Shown: positions 26,452-33,989 of the stretch, in pieces
Layout of the letters: every line of letters starts with the position of its first letter
Position numbering within the stretch: the stretch's first letter is position 1
Assembly (NCBI RefSeq): GCF_014644295.1
Contig: NZ_BMKK01000006.1
Coordinates: 248,001-312,000, forward strand
Reading direction: 5' to 3'
DNA length: 64,000 nucleotides
DNA from: Emticicia aquatilis
GTDB lineage: Bacteria; Bacteroidota; Bacteroidia; Cytophagales; Spirosomataceae
Program-made: the position numbers and the translations under genes
The notes under the pieces: model-generated
Databases searched by the model: none
What the model saw: the letters and a program-made list of their open reading frames with translations, nothing else
What the model was told of the DNA's origin: nothing

Positions 26452-26772
26452 ATGCTAAAAGAATTCAAAACATTTATCTCACAAGGTAACGTCCTTGACT
26501 TAGCCGTTGGTGTAATCATTGGTGGGGCATTTGGAAAAATCACTACATCATTGGTTGATGATATAATTATGCCTGTTGTCGGGTATTTTCTGGCAGGTGT
26601 CGATTTCAAAAGTCTTGCCCTCCACTTGGGCCAGCCCGACGAAAAAGGCGTTTATCCAGTAAACATCATGTATGGAAACTTCATCCAAATCGTTATTCAG
26701 TTCTTGATTGTGGCTTGGGTTATTTTCTTGGTTGTTAAAGCAGCCAACAAAGCACGATTAACTGAAAAATAG
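26452..26772 (+). CDS. mscL: Large-conductance mechanosensitive channel MscL, lacking the C-terminal helix
   Basis: A 106-residue MscL. The N-terminal MLKEFKTFISQGNVLDLAVGV and the pore helix VIIGGAFGKITTSLVDDIIMP are canonical, the loop is short, and helix 2 (FIQIVIQFLIVAWVIFLVV) is complete. The chain stops at KAANKARLTEK, so the cytoplasmic C-terminal helix found in the 136-residue E. coli protein is missing. The pore should still form a pentamer that gates under extreme turgor. Together with the MscS-like gene it makes two tension-gated channels in one short region. A very stable hairpin follows the stop. Confidence 0.95.
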   Translation: MLKEFKTFISQGNVLDLAVGVIIGGAFGKITTSLVDDIIMPVVGYFLAGVDFKSLALHLGQPDEKGVYPVNIMYGNFIQIVIQFLIVAWVIFLVVKAANKARLTEK

Positions 26773-26778
26773 CCTTGT

Positions 26779-26846
26779 AATTTATATTAAAAAGCCAAAT
26801 CAGATGAACAAAAGCATTCATTTGATTTGGCTTTTTAATATAAATT
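26779..26846. terminator. Very long bidirectional terminator between mscL and the DUF2891 gene
   Basis: Arms at 26779-26801 and 26824-26846 match perfectly over 23 bases and the stem extends to 30 pairs with one wobble. The centre is GCCAAATC / GATTTGGC, and A and T tracts on both sides fit bidirectional termination. Confidence 0.93.
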
Positions 26847-26858
26847 AAGGCTCTACGA

Positions 26859-27959
26859 TTAATCAAAAATTGCATAAACGGCAAACGAAGCCAACCAATG
26901 GTCGCCACCATAATTACCCGAAGTCACGTTCGGAAGGGCATTTTTTAGAAAAGCATTTGAAGTTTGCTCAAATTTGGCTTTTAGCGGGCTAGTTTTCGGC
27001 AATGCTGAGGCAATTCCTTTAAAACACCATGCTCTGCTTATACTAAGACCATCAAGGTGAACAATTTGGTAATCTTTTCGGTCACTCACAACTGGCTGTT
27101 GTAGTAAATTTTGAATAGATTTTGGTTCGAGAAAACCTTTAAACCAAACCTCAAACTCTTTTGGTGGCATAATTCTCCGCATTAAATCGGCAATCTCAAG
27201 ATTCGGTGAAAGAAAATCAGAGCCATCTGGTTCTAAATACGCAGGAGCATTTGTTTGCCCTTTGTAAAACTGATTGGCCTTTTCGATGATTGCTTTTTCA
27301 AACTCCACATTTTTAGTTGCCCTTGCCCAATCTAAAGCAAATACTAACCCAAAAGCTGTATTTGGGTGTACACCCGTACGATTCGGGTATGTTTGTTTAG
27401 GTAAAAAGGCTGTCCAAAGTCTAACGATTTCCTTAGTTAATGGTTGAAGATTCTGATGCCATTTTTTTGCCAAGGGGTCGTTCCATGTTAATAATTCTTG
27501 GTCCAACTTTAAAACCCAAGCCCATCCATAAGTTCGCTCAAACGTCACGGTGGTTTTGTATTTCGTAAAATACTCCGCTTCCGTTTTGATTTTCTCGGGC
27601 ATAAAACTACTATCCAAAACACCTACAATCTTTTCTTTGTCTTTTATATTCGGGAAAACTTTCAATAATTTCGTCAACATCCAATGCCCATGCACACTCG
27701 AATGCCAATCGAGGCAGCCATAGAAACTTGGGTGTAATTGAGATGGCAATAACTTGTGGTCTTCTGCCGCATCTGAGCTATGACCTGTTTTGTTCGGAAA
27801 CTCTTGCGTGATACAATGCAAGGGCATAGCCGATAACTTTTCGGCAATTTCTTGAGTAAAAAGCTCAGACTTAGTCTGGGCGTGTATATGAGTTGAGAGA
27901 AATACAATCGTTAGTAATCCTAAAAAGGTTTGTCGGAATATTGGTTTATTGATGAGCAT
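26859..27959 (-). CDS. DUF2891 family protein, exported
   Basis: A 366-residue protein with a signal peptide ending near THIHAQ (about residue 28). Conserved DUF2891 blocks are HPSFYGCLDWHSSVHGHWML, ERTYGWAWVLKLDQEL, YPNRTGVHPNTAFGLVFALDW and GGDHWLASFAVYA. The family has an alpha/alpha-barrel-like helical pattern and many conserved histidines and tryptophans, but no established function. It is monocistronic, convergent with mscL. A TAATTTTG box on the minus strand (27989-27996) fits a -7 element 30 bases before the start. Confidence 0.88.
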   Translation of the reverse strand: MLINKPIFRQTFLGLLTIVFLSTHIHAQTKSELFTQEIAEKLSAMPLHCITQEFPNKTGHSSDAAEDHKLLPSQLHPSFYGCLDWHSSVHGHWMLTKLLKVFPNIKDKEKIVGVLDSSFMPEKIKTEAEYFTKYKTTVTFERTYGWAWVLKLDQELLTWNDPLAKKWHQNLQPLTKEIVRLWTAFLPKQTYPNRTGVHPNTAFGLVFALDWARATKNVEFEKAIIEKANQFYKGQTNAPAYLEPDGSDFLSPNLEIADLMRRIMPPKEFEVWFKGFLEPKSIQNLLQQPVVSDRKDYQIVHLDGLSISRAWCFKGIASALPKTSPLKAKFEQTSNAFLKNALPNVTSGNYGGDHWLASFAVYAIFD

Positions 27960-28333
27960 TGGTTAAGTTTTGAATAAAGTGTAAAAGTCAAAATTAATAA
28001 AAAACTTTTTCTATATCTGAGCATAAAACAGCTATTTTTAATGAGAATTAGCATTTTCGGTGGATAATATTTATTAAAAGTATTTACCAATTTAAACAGT
28101 CAAACCAAATAAAATTCTGCTAAAAACTAAAAAAACAATAGTTCTTTATGAAAAACATACCGCTTAAAAGCCCTAAAATAAAAATCTCAAATTTTTCTTT
28201 TCTTTCTTTTTGAAATAATTTACATTTGTTACGAGTTTTAAATTTAGACAAAGACTTGTCTGATATTTAAAACCATAATCGTGCTTATTCCTTATAATCT
28301 TAATCGGCGGACTCGTGCTGCCAAAGCAAAATC
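27960..28333. other. Gene-free divergent region between the DUF2891 gene and ftsW
   Basis: 374 AT-rich bases without a convincing gene. Seen: a minus-strand TAATTTTG box (27989-27996) for the DUF2891 gene and a plus-strand TACATTTG box (28221-28228) about 105 bases before ftsW. Neither has a clear TTTG element at the usual distance. The ftsW leader from 28228 is long and could carry regulation, but I see no strong fold. Confidence 0.5.
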
Positions 28334-29512
28334 ATGGAAACGTGGTTGAAAGACAAATTACGTGGTGACTGGCAAATCTGGTTCATCATCGTGCTTCTAT
28401 CTTTATTCAGTATGCTGGTCGTTTATAGTGCCAGTTCTGCTCTCGCCTACAAAAAAGCAGGCGGAAACACTGAAAGTTATCTGCTTACTCATACCGCCCA
28501 CCTACTTCTTGGCTTAGTTGTTATTTGGGTTATACATCGCATTGACTACACTAAATACGCTGGAATCTCTAAAATTCTACTTTGGATAACCCCCTTCTTA
28601 CTACTTTATACTTATCTATTCGGTACAACCGTTGGAGGTACAAAACGTTGGATTAGCCTTTTTGGAATTTCGTTTCAGTCTTCTGACTTGGTTCGTTTGG
28701 TACTTATCACTAATCTTGCGGCCATGCTGGCTCGCCGTCAGAATGTAGAATATACCCAAAAAACACTCATGGGCCTCATATTTTGGTGTGGTTTACTTTG
28801 TGGGATGCTGGCTATCACTAACTTTTCAACTGCTATTATCTTGGGCGTTACCTGCTTTCTGATAATGTATATGGGTCGTGTACCAAGCCGATATTTGTTC
28901 CGAATGGTGTTTGCTGTCATTGGGGCATTGGTCGTAGTGATGAGTATCAGTATCTACTTATATTCAAGAGGCGTGGAGTTTGGTCGTGGACAAGTTGTGT
29001 TGGAGCGTATTGAGGCATTTGCTAACATTGATATAAACAGAGATAAGGTCATAGGAAATCCTGACCGTGATGATAGCTTTCAGAAAGAACAAGCCATGAT
29101 TGCAATTGCTCGTGGTGGAGCAATTGGCATTGGGCCGGGTAATAGTTTTCAACGTAACTATTTGCCAGAAGCTTTTTCTGACTATATCTACGCCATTATT
29201 GTAGAAGAATACGGTATGATAGGTGCGATTTTCGTGATGGGTTTGTATCTTTGGCTCTTATATCGAGGGCTGAAAAACGTAAGCAATACCCAACGGGCTT
29301 TCGGAGGACTATTGTGCGTCGGACTTACTTTCAGTATTGTATTTCAAGCATTCATTCACATGTTTATCAATGTGGGTTTGGGGCCAGTTACGGGTCAAAC
29401 ATTACCACTGATGAGTATGGGAGGAACATCTATTTTATTTACAGCAGTAGCTATCGGTATTGTGTTGAGTGTAAGTAAAGAAGAATATGATGAGAAAGCA
29501 TTAAATGCCTAA
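28334..29512 (+). CDS. ftsW: SEDS-family peptidoglycan glycosyltransferase FtsW
   Basis: A 392-residue polytopic membrane protein with about ten helices. SEDS marks are GTTVGGTKRWISLFG, FQKEQAMIAIARGGAIGIGPG, DYIYAIIVEEYGMIGAI and the C-terminal GLGPVTGQTLPLMSMGGTS. It polymerises lipid II at the septum together with a class B PBP. FtsW is preferred over RodA because murG, ftsQ, ftsA and ftsZ follow. It is the first gene of this transcript here: murD and earlier division genes are not upstream, and a gene on the other strand precedes it. Confidence 0.93.
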   Translation: METWLKDKLRGDWQIWFIIVLLSLFSMLVVYSASSALAYKKAGGNTESYLLTHTAHLLLGLVVIWVIHRIDYTKYAGISKILLWITPFLLLYTYLFGTTVGGTKRWISLFGISFQSSDLVRLVLITNLAAMLARRQNVEYTQKTLMGLIFWCGLLCGMLAITNFSTAIILGVTCFLIMYMGRVPSRYLFRMVFAVIGALVVVMSISIYLYSRGVEFGRGQVVLERIEAFANIDINRDKVIGNPDRDDSFQKEQAMIAIARGGAIGIGPGNSFQRNYLPEAFSDYIYAIIVEEYGMIGAIFVMGLYLWLLYRGLKNVSNTQRAFGGLLCVGLTFSIVFQAFIHMFINVGLGPVTGQTLPLMSMGGTSILFTAVAIGIVLSVSKEEYDEKALNA

Positions 29513-29570
29513 AAATCAGTCTTTAATTCTAAATAACAAGCCACTTGTGGCTCAAAACAAATAAAAAGTT

Positions 29571-29590
29571 CCCCTTTAGGGGCGGAGGGG
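29571..29590. repeat. CCCC-TTTA-GGGG hairpin repeat, second copy
   Basis: CCCCTTTAGGGG (29571-29582) followed by CGGAGGGG repeats the block at 22971. It lies seven bases before the murG start. A second small hairpin, GCCAC-TT-GTGGC, precedes it at 29540-29551. Confidence 0.8.
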
Positions 29591-29596
29591 TGTTTT

Positions 29597-30697
29597 ATGA
29601 AAAAAATTATTATCAGCGGCGGCGGTACTGGCGGACACATTTATCCAGCGGTTGCGATTGCAAACGAGCTAAAAGCCATTGATTCTACCAACGAAATCCT
29701 TTTTGTTGGAGCAGAAGGTAAAATGGAAATGGAAAAAGTGCCAAAAGCAGGGTACAAAATTATTGGCTTACCAATTGCGGGCATTAATCGCTCCAATATG
29801 TTGGCCAATTTGGGCTTACCTATAAAGCTGATAAAAAGCCTCTGGAAAACTTACAGAGTCATTAAAGACTTCAAACCCGATGTAGCTATCGGTGTGGGTG
29901 GTTATGCAAGTGGACCAACGCTCATAATGGCTAACTTTTTAGGTGTCCCCACGCTTATTCAAGAACAAAACTCTTTTGCGGGTGTAACGAATAAGTTTGT
30001 AGCGAAAAAAGCTCAAAAAATTTGCGTAGCATACCCTAATATGGAGCAGTTTTTTCCGAAAGAAAAAATTGTCATGACAGGAAATCCAGTAAGGAAAGAT
30101 ATTTTAGAAACCGCCTCGAAAAGAGAGCAAGCATTCAAACATTTCGGCCTTGACCCCGAACGCAAAACACTTTTAGTGATTGGTGGAAGCCAAGGTGCAA
30201 GAACCATAAACGAGGCTATTTTTGCGGGTTTGAATGATTTAATCTCAAACGATTTACAGGTTATTTGGCAAACGGGCAAATTATTCATTGATAAAGCAAA
30301 ACAAGCGGTTGAATCGCTTCAAACGCAGCGAGTTTTTGTTTCGGACTTTATTTATGAAATGGATTTAGCCTACGCTGCCGCCGATTTGGTTGTTTCTCGT
30401 GCAGGAGCTTTGTCGGTATCGGAACTTTGTTTGGCCGAAAAGCCTTCAATTTTAGTGCCTCTACCAACTGCAGCCGAAGACCACCAAACCCAAAATGCCA
30501 TGAGTTTGGTCAATGTAAAAGCTGCTTGGTTAGTAAAAGACGCTGAAGCAAGAGATATTTTGGTAGATGATGTAATAAAGCTGGCTGATAATAAAGCCGA
30601 AATGCAGCAGTTGAGTCAAAATATCAAAACTTTGGCAAAACCCAACGCGGGTAAAGAAATTGCCTCAGAAGTACTGAAAATTATTAACGGTCAATAG
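29597..30697 (+). CDS. murG: UDP-N-acetylglucosamine--N-acetylmuramyl-(pentapeptide) pyrophosphoryl-undecaprenol N-acetylglucosamine transferase
   Basis: A 366-residue GT28 enzyme that adds GlcNAc to lipid I to make lipid II on the inner face of the membrane. Motifs seen are GGGTGGHIYPAVAIANEL (N-terminal glycine loop), GVGGYASGPTLI, QEQNSFAGVTNK, GGSQGARTIN and SRAGALSVSEL with LVPLPTAAEDHQTQNA, all diagnostic. Length is normal. It follows ftsW by 84 bases that hold a repeat hairpin, and is followed by an arginyl-transferase-like gene, not by murC. Confidence 0.96.
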   Translation: MKKIIISGGGTGGHIYPAVAIANELKAIDSTNEILFVGAEGKMEMEKVPKAGYKIIGLPIAGINRSNMLANLGLPIKLIKSLWKTYRVIKDFKPDVAIGVGGYASGPTLIMANFLGVPTLIQEQNSFAGVTNKFVAKKAQKICVAYPNMEQFFPKEKIVMTGNPVRKDILETASKREQAFKHFGLDPERKTLLVIGGSQGARTINEAIFAGLNDLISNDLQVIWQTGKLFIDKAKQAVESLQTQRVFVSDFIYEMDLAYAAADLVVSRAGALSVSELCLAEKPSILVPLPTAAEDHQTQNAMSLVNVKAAWLVKDAEARDILVDDVIKLADNKAEMQQLSQNIKTLAKPNAGKEIASEVLKIINGQ

Positions 30698-30737
30698 TCC
30701 ACTGACAATAGCGTTCGGTTGTTTTATCTAAGAAATT

Positions 30738-31514
30738 ATGAAGATTTTTTTTTCTGAAAATAGAGTAGATTATTCGACATACACATTCGATTATGCAATT
30801 TATTGCTTGAAAGAATCACAAAGCGAATTGCCCGAAATCTATGAAAAAGGGTTTTTGCCTTATACAGGAAATTTGAGCATCGAAGGAGATACTTTTTACT
30901 TAGCTCGTAGTCTAAGAGTTGACCTTGATAGATTTGATGATACTTCCGAGAATCGCCGAGTAAATCGTTTGGTCGAACCGCTTAATATTCAACTGGAAGT
31001 AATCAAGAAAGAAGACTTCGACTTGAATGCAAGCGATTTCGTAAGTCTTAGTCAAGAATACATTTCGCAACGCATTGGAGACGATAACATGAGCATGGAG
31101 CGTTGGCAGTATATTTTATCGAGAGAAACAGGTACACACATTTTCAGATTTAACATCGAAGGTAAATTAATCGGTTTTGTGTTTGCGGTTCTTGAAGGCG
31201 ATATGTTGCATTATTGGTTTGCTTTTTTTGATACAGAGTATATGCGAACCCACTCGCTCGGTAAATGGCTCATGTGGCGAGTAATTAAATGGGGAAAAGA
31301 AAACGGATTAAAGCATGTTTATCTCGGAACCGCCTATAAATCATCGGCTTTGTATAAAATCAGAGACCACAAAGGTTTAGAATATTTCGATGGTTATCGC
31401 TGGAATCAGGATATCGAACGCCTAAAAAACCTTTGTAAAAACGATTTAGAACCTAAATTTGCGGACGAATTTAAAACACTGGACAACCAGAATACTTTTT
31501 TAAAGCAATTGTGA
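30738..31514 (+). CDS. GNAT-fold protein resembling arginyl/leucyl-tRNA--protein transferases
   Basis: A 258-residue protein. Residues about 50-80 (YLARSLRVDLDRFDDTSENRRV) and 125-225 (the GNAT core: GKLIGFVFAVLEGDMLHYWFAFFDTEYMR, LGKWLMWRVIKWGKENGLKHVYLGTAY) resemble the ATE/Bpt C-terminal domain, including the R-S-L-R and S-E-N-R-R pieces. The cysteine-rich N-terminal half of ATE1 is absent. ATE enzymes transfer Arg or Leu from tRNA to protein N-termini for degradation. Position between murG and ftsQ, where murC usually lies, suggests a link with division or cell wall; alternatively it is a peptidoglycan-side FemABX-like aminoacyl transferase. Function unproven. Confidence 0.6.
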   Translation: MKIFFSENRVDYSTYTFDYAIYCLKESQSELPEIYEKGFLPYTGNLSIEGDTFYLARSLRVDLDRFDDTSENRRVNRLVEPLNIQLEVIKKEDFDLNASDFVSLSQEYISQRIGDDNMSMERWQYILSRETGTHIFRFNIEGKLIGFVFAVLEGDMLHYWFAFFDTEYMRTHSLGKWLMWRVIKWGKENGLKHVYLGTAYKSSALYKIRDHKGLEYFDGYRWNQDIERLKNLCKNDLEPKFADEFKTLDNQNTFLKQL

Positions 31515-31625
31515 GTTAGTGATTAGTTATCTGTTACCATTTGTTAGTTTTTTATAAAACAGTAGCAGATTTCTCTGTAACCAAATATGAGTGATAAATA
31601 ACAAATTTTCCTAATACCTATAAAA

Positions 31626-32393
31626 ATGTTTCGTAATACTAACTTCGGTAAAATTGGCAAAGTGCTATTGGGAGTAGTAGCAATTTGTGCTATTATGCTC
31701 TTAATCGCCTTCTCGACCGATAGTTTTTCCTCGAATCGTTGCAAAAAAATAGAGATAAATATTAAGAATGCCGACGAACAGTTTTTTCTTAATAAACACG
31801 ACGTTGAGAACTTAGTTACTCGAAACGGAAGTGACCAGCTCGTGGGCAAACTTTATGAGAAAATCGACCTTCGTGAGATAGAGCAAAGAGTATTGCGAAA
31901 TCGACAAATTAAAAGCTGTCAGGTCTTTAGAGGTGTTGAAGGAACGCTTAATGTTGACATCGAACAGCACATTCCAATTGCCCGAATTTTGATGCCAGAT
32001 GGCCGTGAAGATGTGTATGTTGATGCCGACGGAAGTTTTTTTCCACTCTCTGACCGATATTCCGCAAGAATTTTATTGCTTTCGGGCGAATATTTCCGAA
32101 ATTTGTCAAGTTTAAAAACGAAACGTCAGGAAAAGAATCTACAATTTATAAATTTTATCAACGAGGATTCCTTTTTGAAGGCACAATTCACTCAACTGGA
32201 TATTGATACAAATGGCGATATTAATATTGTTCCGTTAGTTGGCAACCATATTATTGAGTTTGGAGAGCCAACAAATATTGAAAACAGATTAAACAGATTA
32301 AAAATTTTTTATAATCAAATCCTGCCTGTTAAAGGTTGGGATAGTTTTTCGTCGGTAAGTGTAAAGTACGACGGGCAAATTGTTTGTAAATAA
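31626..32393 (+). CDS. ftsQ: Cell division protein FtsQ
   Basis: A 255-residue bitopic membrane protein: short cytoplasmic start, one membrane helix at about 12-29 (VLLGVVAICAIMLLIAF), a POTRA-like segment (KKIEINIKNADEQFFLNKHDVENL) and the FtsQ beta domain with VDIEQHIPIARILMPDG and VYVDADGSFFPLS. It bridges early and late divisome proteins. Sequence similarity in the family is low but position directly before ftsA and ftsZ confirms it. The 111-base gap before it includes a degenerate GTTAGTGATTAG-type intergenic repeat. Confidence 0.92.
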   Translation: MFRNTNFGKIGKVLLGVVAICAIMLLIAFSTDSFSSNRCKKIEINIKNADEQFFLNKHDVENLVTRNGSDQLVGKLYEKIDLREIEQRVLRNRQIKSCQVFRGVEGTLNVDIEQHIPIARILMPDGREDVYVDADGSFFPLSDRYSARILLLSGEYFRNLSSLKTKRQEKNLQFINFINEDSFLKAQFTQLDIDTNGDINIVPLVGNHIIEFGEPTNIENRLNRLKIFYNQILPVKGWDSFSSVSVKYDGQIVCK

Positions 32394-32402
32394 AGGCTGT
32401 GA

Positions 32403-32428
32403 CTTTTAGCTTCTCTTTTTGCTAAAAG
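32403..32428 (+). other. Hairpin in the ftsQ-ftsA gap
   Basis: CTTTTAGC (32403-32410) pairs with GCTAAAAG (32421-32428) over a pyrimidine loop, ten bases after the ftsQ stop. It might tune read-through into ftsA; no strong T run follows. Confidence 0.45.
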
Positions 32429-32447
32429 CCTTATAAAAAATACAAGA

Positions 32448-33860
32448 ATGAATAAAGGTGTAATAGTAGGTATTGATATTGGTAGCACGAAAATTTGTGC
32501 CGTGGCAGGGATTATGGACCACATCGGGAAAGTGAAAATTCTTGATATGGTTGAAGAACCTACCCAACGTGGACGTGTATCTAATGGCACGGTTGTAAAC
32601 TTAGAGTTTACGGCTCGTGACATCGACCGTATCCTTACAAAACTATCAGATAAGGCAGACATCAATATTCAAAACGTCATTGTTAATATTTCGGGCGAGT
32701 ACGTTGAAGGAAAAACCCACCAAAACTTCATTACCCGCAATGATAGCCGCACGACAATTCGCAAAGAAGAAATCGAAAAATTGGCGGTTGATATTCGTAA
32801 ATCGTTTCGTCCAACTGCAGGAAATGTGATTATTCATACTTTCCCGCAGGAATTTATCATTGACCGTTCTTTAGTTCCCGAAAATCCAATTGGACGCTTT
32901 GGTGTTACGCTCGGTGGTAATTTCTTTTTGATTTCAACACCAAACGACCCGCACATTGCTCTCCAACAAACTATTGAAAGTGTTGGAGTAAAAATTCAAG
33001 ATAATAAACGTTTTATACCTCTAAAAATAGTTCATACGCTCTTTTCTCCTTTGGCCGATGCTATGTCGGTTTTGAGCGAAGTTGACAAAAAATTGGGCGT
33101 TGCCGTAGTAAACGTTGGAGGTGATACAACCGAAGTAGCTATTTTTCACGAAAGTGGCTTACGCCATATTTCGGTGATTCCGTTTGCAGGAAAAAGTATT
33201 ACGAATGACCTCGTAAAGGCTTTCCAGATTTTGCCAGACCACGCCGAAAAGCTCAAACTCATCATGGGCGATGTTCCGCCTGATGAAGTTGGCAAAAATG
33301 ATATTATCAAAATCCCTGGGGTTGAAGGCTTACCTGACAAAGAAATCGTTGCTAAAAACGTAAGTATTATCATCGAAGAACGCCTAAAAGAGATTGCTGC
33401 CATGGCAATGGCCGAAATCATACATTCGGGCTATGACGGCCAACTCATTAGCGGCGTTGTGTTAACTGGCGGAACAGCTAATATCAGAATGATAAAAGAT
33501 GTGTTCGACCAAGTAACCAACGGCATGAATATCAGGGTTGGAAATACGGTGCGTAACATTGGCGAAAGCTCACTAAGCAAAATCGTTGACCCTAAATACG
33601 CAACCGTTGTGGGCTTAGTTTTATCAGGATTTTTACCTTTAGATGAGCGAGTTCCACAAGAAGTTATTTGGGGAGAGATTCCAGAAAGCCAAATTCCAAG
33701 CCCTACAAATGGATTTGAAGGACGAAATGTAGGACGTCATAAAGAAGTAGAAGTTCCACAACCAGAAGAGTCTCAACAAAGTGGGGGTATTTTGGGATGG
33801 CTCAAACGTCAAATGCAGGCTGGTAAATCTGACTTAGGCGACGACAAGGGCTACACTTGA
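32448..33860 (+). CDS. ftsA: Cell division protein FtsA
   Basis: A 470-residue actin-like ATPase that anchors FtsZ to the membrane. The N-terminal phosphate loop is VGIDIGSTKICAVAG, the SHS2/1C segment lies at about 80-160 (TFPQEFIIDRS), then VVNVGGDTTEVAIF, and the late loop GVVLTGGTANIRMI. The C-terminal end GGILGWLKRQMQAGKSDLG is a likely amphipathic membrane-targeting helix preceded by a linker of about 60 residues. It is placed between ftsQ and ftsZ in the usual order. Confidence 0.96.
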   Translation: MNKGVIVGIDIGSTKICAVAGIMDHIGKVKILDMVEEPTQRGRVSNGTVVNLEFTARDIDRILTKLSDKADINIQNVIVNISGEYVEGKTHQNFITRNDSRTTIRKEEIEKLAVDIRKSFRPTAGNVIIHTFPQEFIIDRSLVPENPIGRFGVTLGGNFFLISTPNDPHIALQQTIESVGVKIQDNKRFIPLKIVHTLFSPLADAMSVLSEVDKKLGVAVVNVGGDTTEVAIFHESGLRHISVIPFAGKSITNDLVKAFQILPDHAEKLKLIMGDVPPDEVGKNDIIKIPGVEGLPDKEIVAKNVSIIIEERLKEIAAMAMAEIIHSGYDGQLISGVVLTGGTANIRMIKDVFDQVTNGMNIRVGNTVRNIGESSLSKIVDPKYATVVGLVLSGFLPLDERVPQEVIWGEIPESQIPSPTNGFEGRNVGRHKEVEVPQPEESQQSGGILGWLKRQMQAGKSDLGDDKGYT

Positions 33861-33989
33861 TAGAATTCTTTGAGATTTGTTAAAAATAGATTTTCATTGA
33901 GATTATCAGCAATATTTTTAGCAAATCATCATTTAATTACTAATTTTAAAAAGAAAACAGCTTTTCCTAATCTATAAAATTTCATCACG

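Noticed and set aside
28248-28349. Open frame before and overlapping the ftsW start, ending in basic residues RRTRAAKAKSWKRG
   Set aside because: It has no ATG (only GTG at 28281), no family match, and its length is within chance; a leader peptide cannot be claimed.
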